NCBI RefSeq assembly: GCF_947507565.1
Contig: NC_089189.1
Location: 1,178,001 to 1,242,000, forward strand
Source of the DNA: Oscarella lobularis
Taxonomy: Eukaryota > Porifera > Homoscleromorpha > Homosclerophorida > Oscarellidae
DNA: 64,000 bases
Direction: 5' to 3'
Shown piece after piece: positions 9,801 to 23,423 of this stretch. Positions within the stretch are counted from its first letter, which is position 1. The number at the start of each line of letters is the position of its first letter. The translations under genes and the position numbers were made by a program. The notes beneath the pieces are model-generated. The model was not told the origin of the DNA and ran no database searches. It was given only the letters and a program-made list of their open reading frames with translations.

Positions 9801-12800
9801 TTCGAATTGCAAGCAGCTACAATTATGGAACTTTACAAGTTGATATTGATCAAGCGTGGCGGTCAATCTGTCTTCCATCTAATGTCAGCAGAGACTACAC
9901 ATCTTTATCAAAGCTTGCTGTTATAGCGTGCAAAAACCTTGGCTACTCCCGCGGCTTTTATTCTTCCCGAGTTTGGTATCCGTCTTTGGGCACTCCCATT
10001 ATTACGCGATTCAGCTGTCCAGGAAATGCCACCAATATTAATCACTGCACGTTTTGTTCAGGACAGTATTCATCATCAGCTCGTTGTCTTACGGTTTATT
10101 ATGTCAATTGCTATGATAGAGTTTTCGGAAGATGGGCAGGAATTAGGTTCTCTCCAACGTCGACCGTTCCCGTGTCAGGAAACAGTCATCAGTTGCCCTT
10201 CTCAGTTCTGCAGCATACATTGATTCAAGGAGCTGGACGGTGGGGAACGCGATCTGTACCTTCTGTGCAAGTCCTACTAAAGTCGCCGACATTTTTCAAC
10301 GTGACCATCAAAGATTCTACGTCAACAGCTTTGTCATTCGAATACCTTCACGAAGAAGCTAATCTTACGGGAGTAGTCGTTGAAGGAAGTCAGGGTGACG
10401 GAATATCATTTAGTGGTCCGAGGACACGAAATCTGGTCTTTCACGAGACTACAGTCAGAGACGTAATTGGCTCAGGAATTCGAGTGTATCGCACCTCTGA
10501 TTCATTGCGCGGTTTAACCATGTTTCAATCGATTTGCTCTGCGCCCGCTTCGTTGAAGGTCAGTGTGGGAAATGGAACGTACTTTGGTTTACACCAAGAC
10601 GATCATTTGGCTGGAATTTACTGTTCTGTTGAGCTTCGAGGCCCTCCAAATACCATCTTGTCTCTGACTCTTGTTTCTGCTCAGCTGTATAGTGACGATA
10701 GACTTGTGCTGAGAAACGGACCATCAAGCTCTTCGTCAACAATCCGTACTTACAGCGGTTACAATTTAAATTCGATTGATGACAGCCTTCTGTCTTCTGG
10801 AAATTCTGTATTTGTTGAGATTACTACAGGAAGCAAAAGTAGTGCTCCTGGATTTGCTTTGTATTCTGTTGCTCTTTCCACTAGACCGGGTCGTCCCTCT
10901 ACTCGAATCACTGACGCTGATCTGCTTACCGTCGGGACTGGAATATATATTTCAAGTTCTCGTGACGACGTCTTCATAAGCAACGCTAAAGTTGAAAATT
11001 CTTCCAGGGAGGGAATCTACGTTAACTCGCACTACGGATTATTTTGTTTGCGAGACAGCATCGTACGAAATTCTCGAAGTTTCGGCCTATACATATCGTA
11101 TGGACGAGGCGACATCGAAGTTGTAAACAATTTTATAACGGAAAGCTTTAGGGACGGAATCTACATTTATGGCTACGATCGATACGGACAGCTTACACGC
11201 TTGATCGATTCTAATCGCGTGTCCAGATGTGGAAACAGCGGTCTTCGTCTATATAGTTACAATAACAATCAGCGATCTCAATTTGGTAAATGGAATGTGA
11301 CAAGAAACGTCTTTGACTCCAACAAAGACGGTGTAAGCGTTTCTTCGTCAAATTCGAGATTGACTGACATCGCAATTTCTAAAAATTCTTTTTCGAATCA
11401 TACGCGATTTGGGCTCAATTTTGACCGCTCTTTGAACTCACATGCTAGCATTGACGGAAACACGTTTGTCGGCCACCGTGGAACTGCGGGAGGAGCAATG
11501 CTTTTGCAGGGAACTGCTCAAAGTCTCACGGTCACGCGAAATTTTTTTCTCGGCAACAGTGGAGAATATGTTATCAAACTATCTCCTTACTCTTTCACGA
11601 TGTCGCCATTTGTGTTTCGAAGCAATCGTCTGATCAACAACACCGTGAATTCTACGGAACTTTACGCTTCGGATAACTATTCTGCTGTAGCGGTCGTGTC
11701 TATGTCATCTCGAATTATTATGGAGCACAACGAGTTTACAAATCCTGAATCACAATTTGAACTGGGTATTCAACTTCATGTTCAAAGTTCGTTGGAGTTA
11801 TCAGTGAACGTGAGCAGCAACTATTGGGGCACGACGGATGAAGCTACTATTCGCGATCGTATTGCGGACTTTGGATACTGTTCTCGACTTGCTAGTGCTG
11901 AGTACTTTCCGTACCTCAAGTCTCCGTCGGGCCCTGCCGTGCCGTTTGCTGTTTTTAGAGACACCTCGATACTGAGACCAAATTCAATCGTTCGTGGACG
12001 TGTGTTCTCAAATACGACTATTCCTTTGTCGGGTAGTCCGTACACAGTCGTAGGTGACCTTACTATTCTACGTGAACAAACTCTTATAGTAGAAGCCGGC
12101 GTTGAGCTTCGCTTCACTGCCAACACAGGAATCATGATCGAGGGTCGTTTGCTTGCTCAAGGAACAGAAAGTCTGCCCATAAAGTTTGTTGATAACAGCT
12201 TAGTTGTACGTTCTTCGTCGTCCTTGGGAAGCATTCGCCTTAGTGGAGCGGTACCACACGAAGGAGTTGCTCAAGTGTACTACAATGGAAAGTGGGAAGC
12301 ACTTTGTGCTCTACAAGATGACGAAGATAGATTCTATCGAACAGATCACAACTACTACTTGTCAAACGTGATATGCCGAGAGCTTGGCTACGTCCACGCT
12401 AATAGGCAGTGGCCGCCTTCGCGCTATGTGAATTATTCGCATCCACGAGACACGTGGCTTGAGCATTTGATCTGCCGTGGGTCAGAATCGGTGCTGAGAC
12501 AATGTTTAAACTACGTGTACCAAAAGTCAAAATGTCATCTTGGAGCGTTGCGGGTTAGCTGCTGGACGAGCTATAATAATCAAGTTCAGTTGAAGCAGCA
12601 GCAACAGTCGTGGCTTCATTGGTCCGGCATTCGGTTTTCTCAGTCTTTGCAGCAGCCTTCAGTTCTTAGTCACGTTTTTCTGTCTAGTGCAGGCTACGCC
12701 AACGCCGAAAGAGTAGCAGCTATTCAAGCAGTGGGTCACAGGCTTGTCCTTGAGGATATAAATGTGACCAGGAACGCCTGGACAGGCGTCGAAGTTATTA

Positions 12801-15800
12801 ATTCACCAGCTCCCGATATTACCAGGCTTGGCGTGTCAGTGAATGAAGGCACAGGACTTAGATTATCGAATACCCTTTCAAGTGCTCTGAAAGAAGTTTC
12901 TGCTGTCGAAAATCGTGGCCACGGGCTGGCGTTGACAATTGGAAACGTTTTGCAGAGTTACTGGAATTACCCTGTCGCATCGCCTGTCGACATTTGCTCT
13001 CAGTCTGGGAAATTGTCAGCGACAACGCCTTTTTATCTGAGATATGCACCGAAACTAATGCAGCGCGGCTCTTACTCTCAAATCTGTAGGGTAGACATTC
13101 AAGCGGACCCTAATCACATTTTATCCTTTGACATCATGGCTGTTCAATTTCAAGATTCGTCGAGTAAAGTTGTTATTGATGGGAAAACTATTTTTGCCTC
13201 AAGCGAAATCCAACTCCCGGGAGGATTTTATCATTTCTCGACCGAGAGCAACGATTCTTTTGTGTCTATTCATACACAACTTTCCGACTCCAATTTTGAT
13301 GCTCGGAAGAACTTCGTTCTGATATACGTTCAGCAACATATTATGAGTAAGAGAAATTTTGCCGCGTATTGCATGCTTTAATTGGGTTTTTTAACAGTTC
13401 CTCCTTCGGATTGGTCGCACGCTGTGTCCGGTGGGCGCTTTTCTTCCAACTTGTTGTCTGGCATTGCCTTTAATTCGAGTCAGAGTACGTACGATCGTTC
13501 AAGCATATCAGTTGAGGGTTCTGTGATTTCGAACAACAGTTGGAATGGCGTAGATGGAAACGTCACGAACGGCGGAAAATCGGGCTACGGCTCGTTTATT
13601 CGAAACATCAAAATTGCTAGAAGCGCCATATCAAACAACGGCCGATTTACGACTGCATCCTACGCAGGCCGTGCCGCTGGAATCGCTATCTCAGCTGACA
13701 CTAGCAACATTGTTATTCAGAATAACGATGTTACGGACAACAATGGCGGAGCTGTCAGCCTAAATCTGACTACGCGTCAAAACGAATCAATTTTAGTTAA
13801 CGTATTTGACAATCGCATTGTCCGAAACAAGGAAGGCGGTACAATAAGCGTTCTTGGTTCTTCTTGTTCGGCGGGACTTGGCGTGAATATTCGTAGCAAT
13901 ACGATCGATCACAATTCAGCTGGCATACTTTACGACACGCTGGCAATTAACAGCGCTGCTGCTACCGTTGCCGGCAACACATTTTACAACAATACCGGAC
14001 GGCATGTCGTCTATTGGAAGAATGGCCAATGCTCATCGGATTCCGAGCAGACGTTCATTAATAATACGTTGCATTTTAATGTTGGTCAAGCGCCGAGCGA
14101 GCGATGGACAGTGTCTGCGGTTGGCGTAGGGCCAAAATACGCTGGAAACGCATTCACGAATCCGGCGAATCAATATGAATTTTTTGCGGGAACTGATTTG
14201 GGTCAAGGGCATCACAATGCTGTAGACAATTGGTGGGGGAGTCGGTATTTAAGTGAAGCCGAGAAGCGCGTGCGAGATAAGGACGACGTTTCGAGCTTGG
14301 CAGCGGCTGATATCGCACCGATTGTGAAGGAACCGCCTTGGATTGCTAATGGAGGTACGCCATCGAAAATATTCATGAGTCGCGCGTTTTTTATCTTTTT
14401 GGCTAGGATGTCAGTATGGATGGACACTAGAAGCTGAGTGGGACTTTTATTGCTATTTGTACGTCAAAGGAGCTATGGACTGGGACGCGGCTAATTCCTT
14501 TTGCCAAGTAAGCACCTTACTCTTTACGTTCTCAAAAACTCTCAATAGGCAATTTACTATAGTCGCAGGGAGCACATCTTGGGTCTGTCCACGGAGCTTC
14601 TGTGAATACGTTTCTGAATAGTCTGATTCCCCGTCCTCTTGCGCCTCTTACAAGCGCAGGAGCTTGGCTTGGACTACGAAACGACGGCAACGAGTGGTTG
14701 TGGTCCGACAGAACGGATTTTGATTACGGAAGCGTTGCTGACGGAAGCGCTAGCGACTGTTTGAAATTGACATCAGCAGGATGGGAGATCGAGGATTGCA
14801 CTACATACCTTCCTTTCTTTTGCAGCAAACCGCCAGCAGGTATGTTTTATTGTAATTTTTTTGGAAAGTCGAATCTATTGTGTCCTTTTTCCTTCAGTAT
14901 ATTGTCCAAATGCTTGTTCTCAGCACGGACAGTGCGACAGTGGGACTCGTACTTGTTCCTGTTTCAGGGGATGGCTAGGTAAAGATTGCAGCGACTTCCA
15001 TTGCCACGACGTCAACGACTGTTCCGGTTACGGAACGTGCGTGGGACCAAATCAATGTCGATGTCGAGTCGGCTGGAAGGCAAGGAACCTATTTTTCTTG
15101 ATTTTTTTAGAAGAGTTACTTGCCGTTGTAGGGTCGATCCTGTACGACCACGTACTGCAATTTATACCTGACATGCGAAGCCTGCACTAGGCAGCCCGGC
15201 TGCGGTTGGTGCGACAGTCAAGCTACGTGCATACCTGGTCAAAGCAGTAGCGCAGATGCGCAGCAATGCGACGCGTGGTTTTATTACAGCTGCTACAGTC
15301 CTCACGGAGAAGGCTGCTCAGATCGAATAAAGGTATTGAATAATTTGACGCCAGTTTTTGATCCATCATCTTTTGTAGGATATTGGGTGCGCTGGTCCCT
15401 GCGATGGGTCTGCGGCTTTAAGCAGCAATGAAACGTGTCAGCATTGCCACGACATAGATCGTTGCTACTACGAAGCAAACGCACAGGTAACTACCAATAT
15501 TTTCTTGACAAATTTGCCTCCTGACTTTCTTTAGCCGTCTTGTTCTGTTTGGAATGAGTTGAAATGTCCGTACGGAAGGGTTACCCCCGACTACGGTCTT
15601 GGCGCAAATTCAACTAAAGTTCCGAGTCATCTGCCTAATGGAAAGTCAGACTTTCGTTCCAAGAGATCGCTTTTAGATAAATCGTCTTCTGATCGTCGTC
15701 GCAAGTACGTCGATCTTTATTCGGACGTTCGCGTCGATAGTGGAAGCTCTACCATCTACCGTCTTTTGGGCACTAGCGACTACAATTATTACATCACAAC

Positions 15801-18800
15801 TCCGTCGCTGAAAGACGTTGACACCGGTCACATATTTTCGAGTCGTCAAAGCGGAGGAATACTTGACAAAATACTTGCTATGACCAAATGGGGGGCATAT
15901 CAGCTGATCAAAGCCTCTCCAGCCTACTTGGAAGAGACGATCAAGTACGCCGATTTTATTGACACCGTTGACTTGGAAGACGTCTATGACGAAGCAGCAG
16001 TTGAAATCATTCCAAACGTGACTGCCTTTCTTGATTCCCAGCTTTCTGGAGCGTCCGAAACAATCGTTCTGCCCTCGTCTGTTCCTGTTTATAAGTGTCG
16101 ACGAACGTCTAACGGAAATACTGTCGTAGCGGTGTCGTCTGCCGGTCTGGATCTTAATCCTCTCAGCAATCAAGGCGTTGTCAGTGCACACGGCAGCGGC
16201 TTTCTTGAGGAAGTCAAAGCTATTGTCAGCGCTGGACCACACACAATTGTTCACACGTCTCTGGCAAATTGTTCTCGGTCTCTCTCTGTGAAGTTTCAGG
16301 TAAAGACGGCGGGACCATCGGCGGTCAATAAGGTCCCGATTGTCACTGGTGTTGGCGGCGCGGGCGTTGAAGGAGTTGTCATATTTGAAAGCGTTTCTCC
16401 ATCGGGCCTTGACTTGTCTGTTGGCGACGTGATCGTTGGTCGTCCTAGTGCCCCTTTCGCTGGATTTCTGGTTGATTTTTACGGATCTTTTGATGGCAGC
16501 ACCGCTTTTATGGAACTCGATCCCTTTAGAGGTGTCGGAGCTTTGTGTAGGGAGAGGAATGTCATTGGGAGTCCTGACGCCAATGGACAAGGCAGTGGCG
16601 GACATAGACGTACCAATGTCAAATGGTGCGATGTGAACGAGACAGCGTTCTTTTATCACGACTTAGTGAAGACTAAGGTAAGTTCTTATTAGAGTTCTAA
16701 TATAATCTAATGTTTTTCGAACTGGTGCAGATTGGAAAATCCGATCAGGAGGTAATCTCAACAGAGGCGATCATCAGTTATGAGCCTCAAGTTGAAATGA
16801 CGTTCAGATCAAACCATACGTCGCCGTTTGTGACAAAATTAGGATTTTCTTTCAAAGGACCTATACACATAGGAACCAGTGCCGATTTGCAGCTTTTGCC
16901 AAGCTCGTGAGTTGACAAGTCTGACATACTTTATACAGCCTGACTTTTTCTCAGGAAAGGAAGCTTAACTCCGACGGCAGTATCCGTGAATGCCCCTTCA
17001 AAGCCTTTTTGCATTTCCATTGGTCCTATCTGCATTCGCGGTAAAACGAAGCTATCTGCTGTTTATTCGTTTGCGTTTGATTACGACGTAAGTTTGCGCG
17101 AAGTGTATTTTTCTTTGCACAACCTCTTTTTGCAGGTGACTGGTTCTAGTAGCGTATTCTTTTCCTATCTTTCCCAGTCTCGAGGAAAGGCCGAATTGGG
17201 CGCAGTATGGAGAAATGGCGTGGGAACCGAATACTTACGAGAGGTAATGTGATAGCAAATAGAGAAATCGACTTTGAAAAAGTAAACTTTATTGCAATTA
17301 GGCTCAATTAAGCGCTGATCAAGATTTGGCTGATCATCCGCAGTACTCGTCGAAGTTCAAATCTTCTCTGTCTCCGACTTTCGGAATTACGTGGCCCTCA
17401 TCGTACGAAGTTCCGGCTCATGTGGCTCAATTTTCGATACCTGCTGTCGTGTCGTCAGCTTTTTCGGCATCACCGAGTCTCTATCATCCGTCATCATATA
17501 CCGTGGAAATTTCTCCATCTCTCAAAAGTCAGTTTGAGACGACGAGGTGCTCCAAAGGATGTGATTTTGGCAAGGTATCGCAGCAACTTTGATCTGCATT
17601 TAATGACTGTATGCATGTGTCTAGAAACTACTTGCATCTTTTCGCGCCGGCGTCGATCGAGTGGACGAAAAGTCGTTCGTTGATCTGCTTTATTACAACT
17701 CTTCTCAGAAACGCGATACGTGGCAAAGAGCTTCATTTATCAACGTTACGACGGGTCTCTGTTTGCCGCTGATAGACGAAACGAACTGTCCGTGCGAGTG
17801 TCCTGGAGCCGCCTCGTGCTACGACTTCGATAGCAAATTTAAAATATGTCAGCCTTGCAGCTGCAGCGGACTGCCTGGCTGCTCCTGCACGCAAGCATGC
17901 CCGGCTGGAACGATTGAAATCTTTAGCTCGTACTTGTCTCGGCCGGTATGTCGCTGCCAGTGTTCGGATTTCGACCAGTCAAATGTTAGAAGCGATGGGT
18001 CTTGTCGAGTAAGGAGACGCCGCCTAGTTTGTGCTTGATCTTTTATTATTTCCGTAGTGCGGTTGCACTTGTAACGACGGAAGTAAAAGCGTAGTTGGAC
18101 CTAACGGCCAGTGTGAGTGCGGCTGTAAGTGCAACAACTGTATGAACTCGCTTCTTGGTCCAAGCGGATGCATTTGTCCTGATGATAAGTATGTCAAATG
18201 GGAAGACTTTTATGTAGCTATATCATCGACTCTAGGTGTCCCGAGTGTCCGGAAGGTCTTGAACCAGTTTGGCAAGACTGCACTTGCAGCTGTCAATCAA
18301 AGCAAGGTAGCGGTGGTTTGCCTCCAGTTTGTGCCGATGGATGGAAAGGGCCTTTCTGTGACGTGCCTGACTGCAGTCCGTGGCCGTGTAAGATGACTAT
18401 ATACATATAATATTTGTGGTGATGTTCTTTTTTCAGTTTGTTCTGACAACGGTATTTGTACTATTCCAATGGGAAGCGAGAGAGACAGAAAACCGTACTG
18501 CGTATGTGACGAACAGTGGATTGGCCTTGGTTGTCAGTTCGCCAGGCCTCGTCCAGGTGGTGGAGATCCCCATTTGCAGACCCTAGACGGTAACAGCTGC
18601 GGTGCCTGAAAAGTTGCTATATATTAACTTACTGTTCGTAGGGTTTAGCTATGACTTTTTTGACATTGGCGAGTTTTGGTATTGCAGAAGCATTTCCAAC
18701 GATTTCGGAGTGAGCACTCGCTTCTTCAAGTACAACAGAGCCTCTCTGATTGGCGCAGTTGCAATAAAAGCTGGTCCGAGCATTGTTACGATTTTCACGC

Positions 18801-21800
18801 CTCATCAGCCCAATTCTTCAGATTTACCTGTTCTTCGGTACGGAATTAATTGGCGACTGCTATAACTGTTAGTAATAATAGCGTTTTAGACTAAACGGTG
18901 TAATGCAGTCCTTATCCGACGGTCTTGAGCTCAGCTTGGCTAAGGACACAGTTCATGTTGAAGTGTCATTGACGTCATCGTCCGAAAGCATAGCATTGAT
19001 TTCTTTCCAATATTCCAACGGGGTTTCTTTGTCTGTTGACGTTCGGTACAGTGCAGAAATGAAGAGACAATTTGTCAACATCCTTTTTGCTCCGGTGGCA
19101 TCGTTCAAACGATCCACAGAGGGGCTGTGCGGATTGATGGACGGAAATGTGACGAACGACTTGGTTGGATCGGACAGTGTCTCTTACGCCCGAGCTCAAG
19201 TATTGAACTTTGCCAAGTCATGTAAGGCTGAACATTGAACTTTTAATTTTCTTATTTTTTGGCTTTAGGGAGAATTAAACACTCTTTCGATGGCTCCGGT
19301 TTGAACGGCACGTGGTCGTGGAATCATTCAAATTTCCACAAAAACGACACACTGGACTTGTCTTACACCGATCCGTCATTTGTTCCTATCTACTCCATCA
19401 AAGATGTCGACTTTTCCAGCAAGCTGGTGAGGTTGCAGTCTCTCGCCTTTCTTATATGTACTAGTTTGGTATATCTTCCTGAAGATGGCTGAGAGTCTTT
19501 GCAAGCAGCAAGGTCTCGACGGCGTGCGCTTGCAGGAGTGCGTATTTGACGTTGCTATCACAAATGACACAACTCTCTCTCAGCAAGAAACGTATAAGCC
19601 AGGTAATGTGTGAAGTGATACCTTCTGCAGTTTCTCAGTAATGAATGGCTGTAGGCTGTCCGACGCAATGCTCCGGAAAGGGGCGCTGCGTAAATAGTAC
19701 GTGCGACTGTATTCCTGGCTGGTACGGAGAAGACTGCAATCTTGGTTAGTTTTGCTCTAGGATCAACTTTGAGTTTCAGCGATTGAATTGTAGGGTCTTG
19801 TGCTAACTGCAGCCTGAATGGCGACTGCGTATCTGGATTTTGCGAATGTCATTTTGGATGGGACGGTATTTTTTGCGACGAACCAGGTAAGGAACAACAA
19901 CAGCATATAAGTTGCGTGTAATGTCTTGATCCTTGTAGCCAATTGTTCCGGAGTGTTCAACTGTACGAGCCCAGCTCAAGGTCGATGCAAGTCTCACGAC
20001 GTGTGCGAATGCACCGTCGGTTTTACCGGTTACTCTTGTAACGAGAAGGCAGACTGCAGCCGCATCAACAATTGCTCGAATCACGGAGGATGCGTCGCTC
20101 ACGACAAGTGCAAATGCGACTACGGCTGGGCGGGAGTCAGTTGCGATCGCTACTCGTGCGAAGCGGTTGACTACTGCAGCAATCACGGCTCATGCGTTGG
20201 TTTGGACAAGTGCGCCTGCACGAACGGATGGCGAGGATCGAGTTGCTCTTTTCCGACGTGCAGTAAAGTCGGTGATTGTTCAGGAAACGGCGATTGCGTT
20301 GCGCCGAATAACTGTTCTTGCTACGGAGGCTATTCCGGAATAGATTGCGCAACACCGACTAGCTGTCCAGAATTGAGTGATTGCTCGGGAAACGGCGTCT
20401 GTTTGGCTCAGAACGGGACGAAGTATTGTTTTTGCTATGCGGGCTACATAGGAGATAAGTGCAACCTTGCGTCGTGTTTTGGTCAGAACAATTGCTCTGG
20501 CAATGGCGCTTGCATCGAGGTTGATCTATGTGAGTGCGACTACGGCTATGCGGGTTCAGACTGTAGCAACTTCTCTTGCGAAGCAAAAAAGTTTTGTTCA
20601 GGTATAAAAGCTAAGGTCTTGTCTAATGAGCACTCTAGATTTGTTTGTATAGGCCGTGGAAAGTGCGTTGGTCTAGACCTGTGCAGTTGCGGTTCAAAGT
20701 GGACGGGATCGGACTGCAACACGCCTGACTGTTCAGGAGTAAATAATTGCGGCAATGCTTCCTCAGGGGTGTGCATTGGACCGGATACCTGTCAATGCAC
20801 CGCGGAGTATGACGGCCCGCGCTGCGATCAGTTAGCTGGACTTAATCAGCACTCTCCAACTTTTAATGTCTCGTCGATTGACGTCGCTGTTCCAATGACT
20901 GCAGCCGTGGGATTCGTCGTTGCGTCTGAATCCGCCATAGACGCAGACACTGGAAAGAACGCTCGCATCACGTACAGCCTTACGAGCACAAATGGCGGGC
21001 GGGCGCTGTTTAAAGTGAACCCTCAAACGGGTGTTATTGCAACGGCAGTGTCATTGCATAAATTCGTCGGCAGTGTTTTCTTGCTCACTCTTACTGCGAC
21101 AGACGGCGGAATGCCGTCGCTTGCAAGTAGTCTTCAAATTTCTCTTACCGTTATTCAGCCGAATTTACATTGTCCTGTTTTCGTGGGCTTACCATCGTCT
21201 GTCGGTGTTCATGAAATGGCTTCTTTGGGAGCGAGCGTTGTTCAAGTGACTGCAGTTGATAAGGACGGCAATGCTTCGCTGAATGGAATAGCAAAGTATT
21301 CCCTAGATGCATCGACGTCGGATCTGTTTACAATCGATTCCCGAACCGGCTTGGTTACTCTAGCTCGATCTCTTACAGATGACAGCTACGTTCTCAGTGT
21401 CATCGCATCAGATCTTGGACAGCCTCCGTGCCACACGCGAGGAAATGTTCAAGTGACCGTTCTCTTGTCCAACCACGCTCCGCAATGCATTCCAGAAAGT
21501 CTGACAACTTCAGTTCCGTATACGACGAGTGCAGGCACAGTGCTTTTTAGCCTCAAAGCTACGGACGTCGATAGTGGTGCTGCTGGAAGATTAATGTATA
21601 ATCTGACGAACTTTGAATCGAGTTCTGTTTCGAGAAACCTGTTTGACCTTGTGACTAGCAATTCGTCTGCAAAGGCAGAAGTGGCTCTTCGCTCTTCTCC
21701 TTCGATACCATCTGGATCGTTTAGTTTGGCAAGATTATCTGTGACTGCACAAGATCAAACGTCGAAGCCAAAGTCGTGCACCTTTTTCTTGACTGTCACT

Positions 21801-23423
21801 ATAACTAGTCATCAGTTTGAGTTCGTCAGTGCTAAGGGAGTCGCACGGCTCAACGAGAGTACTCCCGTTCAGTCAATCGTGCCCGTAACACCACCTATGT
21901 CTGTTCGCACGACACTGAATGCAAGCCACATTTCGTATAGCCTCTACAACGCCGAATCATTACCTTTTAGTGTGCACGAGAAGACTGGTATTCTTTCTGT
22001 CAGCAAATCATTGGATTACGAGCAGCAGAAAGAATACAACGTCAGCATTCTTGCACATACGTCGGAAGTTCCCGGTGCCGTCACCGTGACTACAGTCAGA
22101 GTATCGGTCTCAAACGTGAATGACAACGCTCCAGAATTTGATCGACGTCAGTATACCGTCTTTGTGTCAGAGCGGGCAACAGGAGGCGAGTTGCTTCTGA
22201 CGTTGACAGCGACCGATGCCGATGTCAATTTAGATCGCACCCAAATTGAATACCAGCTGGTTTCAATTGTACCTAAGGAAGCTAAAGACGTGTTTACAAC
22301 TGGTGCTTATGCTGGTGGATTTCAAGTCTTCTTGTCAAATGATACTGTACTCAATTACGACGTAACCCGTGCGTATAGTCTCATTATCAGAGCGCTGGAC
22401 AAGCAGAATCCGAGCTTATTTGACCAAGCAACTGTGGTTGTCTCTGTTGTCAAGGCGAAAGTTAAGTGGCCACTATTTGCTCAAGAACAGTACAGCGCTA
22501 CATTACAAGAGAACGCTCGCAATGGCTCTTCCGTTTTGCAAGTTGAAGCACGTGTTGACGGCGATCCTAATGTCAACGTGACGTATTCGATCAGAAGCCA
22601 GAAGTTCGCATCGGGTAGCCTTACGAACGCGTTTACAATGACAAGCTCTGGCGTTCTCGAGGTTGCAAATTCTTTGGAATTGGATTACGAAAAAGTTCGG
22701 GAGATTAATGTGGTTATCGTTGCAAGTGTGACTGAGCCAGTTACTCGGACGTCTGAAGCAACGGCAGTCATTTCTCTGAGTGATACGAATGACAATGCGC
22801 CGATTTTCAGCAAAGACATTTATAAAAATTCCATTGTTATTGGATCGCCTCCTGGTTTCAGTGTGATAAACGTCAGTGCAACCGATCGCGATTCAGGTGA
22901 AATTATTTTCGCAGACTGTCGCTTTCGTATGTTATCGTTATTTCTATATACACAGGAAGCAACGGAGAAGTGACTTACCGCATCGAACCGATCCAAGAAT
23001 ACTTTACCATCGACTCGCTGACTGGCGAAGTATCCCTAGCTAGAGAGTTGGACTCAGAGGCTGACTGGTCGTACGAACTTGAAGTGTCTGCGACGGACGG
23101 TGGAAAGCCGTCCTTACGCGGATCGTCAACAATTTCGTTGACGCTTCTGTGCTCTCCAACTACGGGACAATGTCCTCATCATCCAAGTCACTCTCTATAC
23201 GGTAAGGTGATGAATAGTCAAATTTGAACGTCTTGGGAATTATTGTGTTCTAGCTGTAATAGTCGGTACAGCTGTTGGAGGCGGCGTCATTTTAATAGCG
23301 TTGATCATCACAATAGTGGTTTCTGTTGTCGTTGCCAAAAAGAATAAACGTAAACGCGAATTCGACGTTGCCGTTGTTATGGAAATGGAACAAAAACAGG
23401 CTTCAGCCTCTCCCCTCCCTTGA
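6869..23423 (+). CDS. Giant Bark/Anakonda-like SRCR-lectin-vWD-EGF-cadherin transmembrane receptor, copy 1
   Basis: 27 exons that sum to exactly 5,072 residues: 6869-6932, 6981-13346, 13398-14354, 14407-14507, 14563-14839, 14898-15079, 15132-15332, 15379-15486, 15535-16677, 16731-16906, 16955-17087, 17136-17243, 17302-17574, 17625-18008, 18058-18188, 18236-18387, 18437-18589, 18642-18837, 18890-19221, 19269-19426, 19485-19602, 19655-19744, 19794-19886, 19939-20601, 20653-22896, 22956-23201, 23254-23423. Order (approximate residues): signal peptide; three modules starting near 35, 884 and 1681, each with a capping strand ([11 protein letters not shown] type), an SRCR domain (103-205, 968-1071, 1773-1881), beta-helix repeats (NYWGT) and a CUB-like domain; C-type lectin 2463-2588; two EGF; PSI-like; RSKR furin-type site near 2793; unrecognised region 2753-3490; Cys-rich/EGF; vWF-D ([10 protein letters not shown]) 3627-3812; about ten EGF; seven cadherin repeats 4245-5000 (DxNDNAPxF linkers); one TM helix; a 29-residue tail. 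It is probably an epithelial adhesion receptor. Confidence 0.9.

Noticed and set aside
15673-16659. 328-codon minus-strand open frame inside giant receptor copy 1
   Set aside because: Antisense shadow of exon 9; the same frame is broken in copy 2, while the sense frame is conserved.
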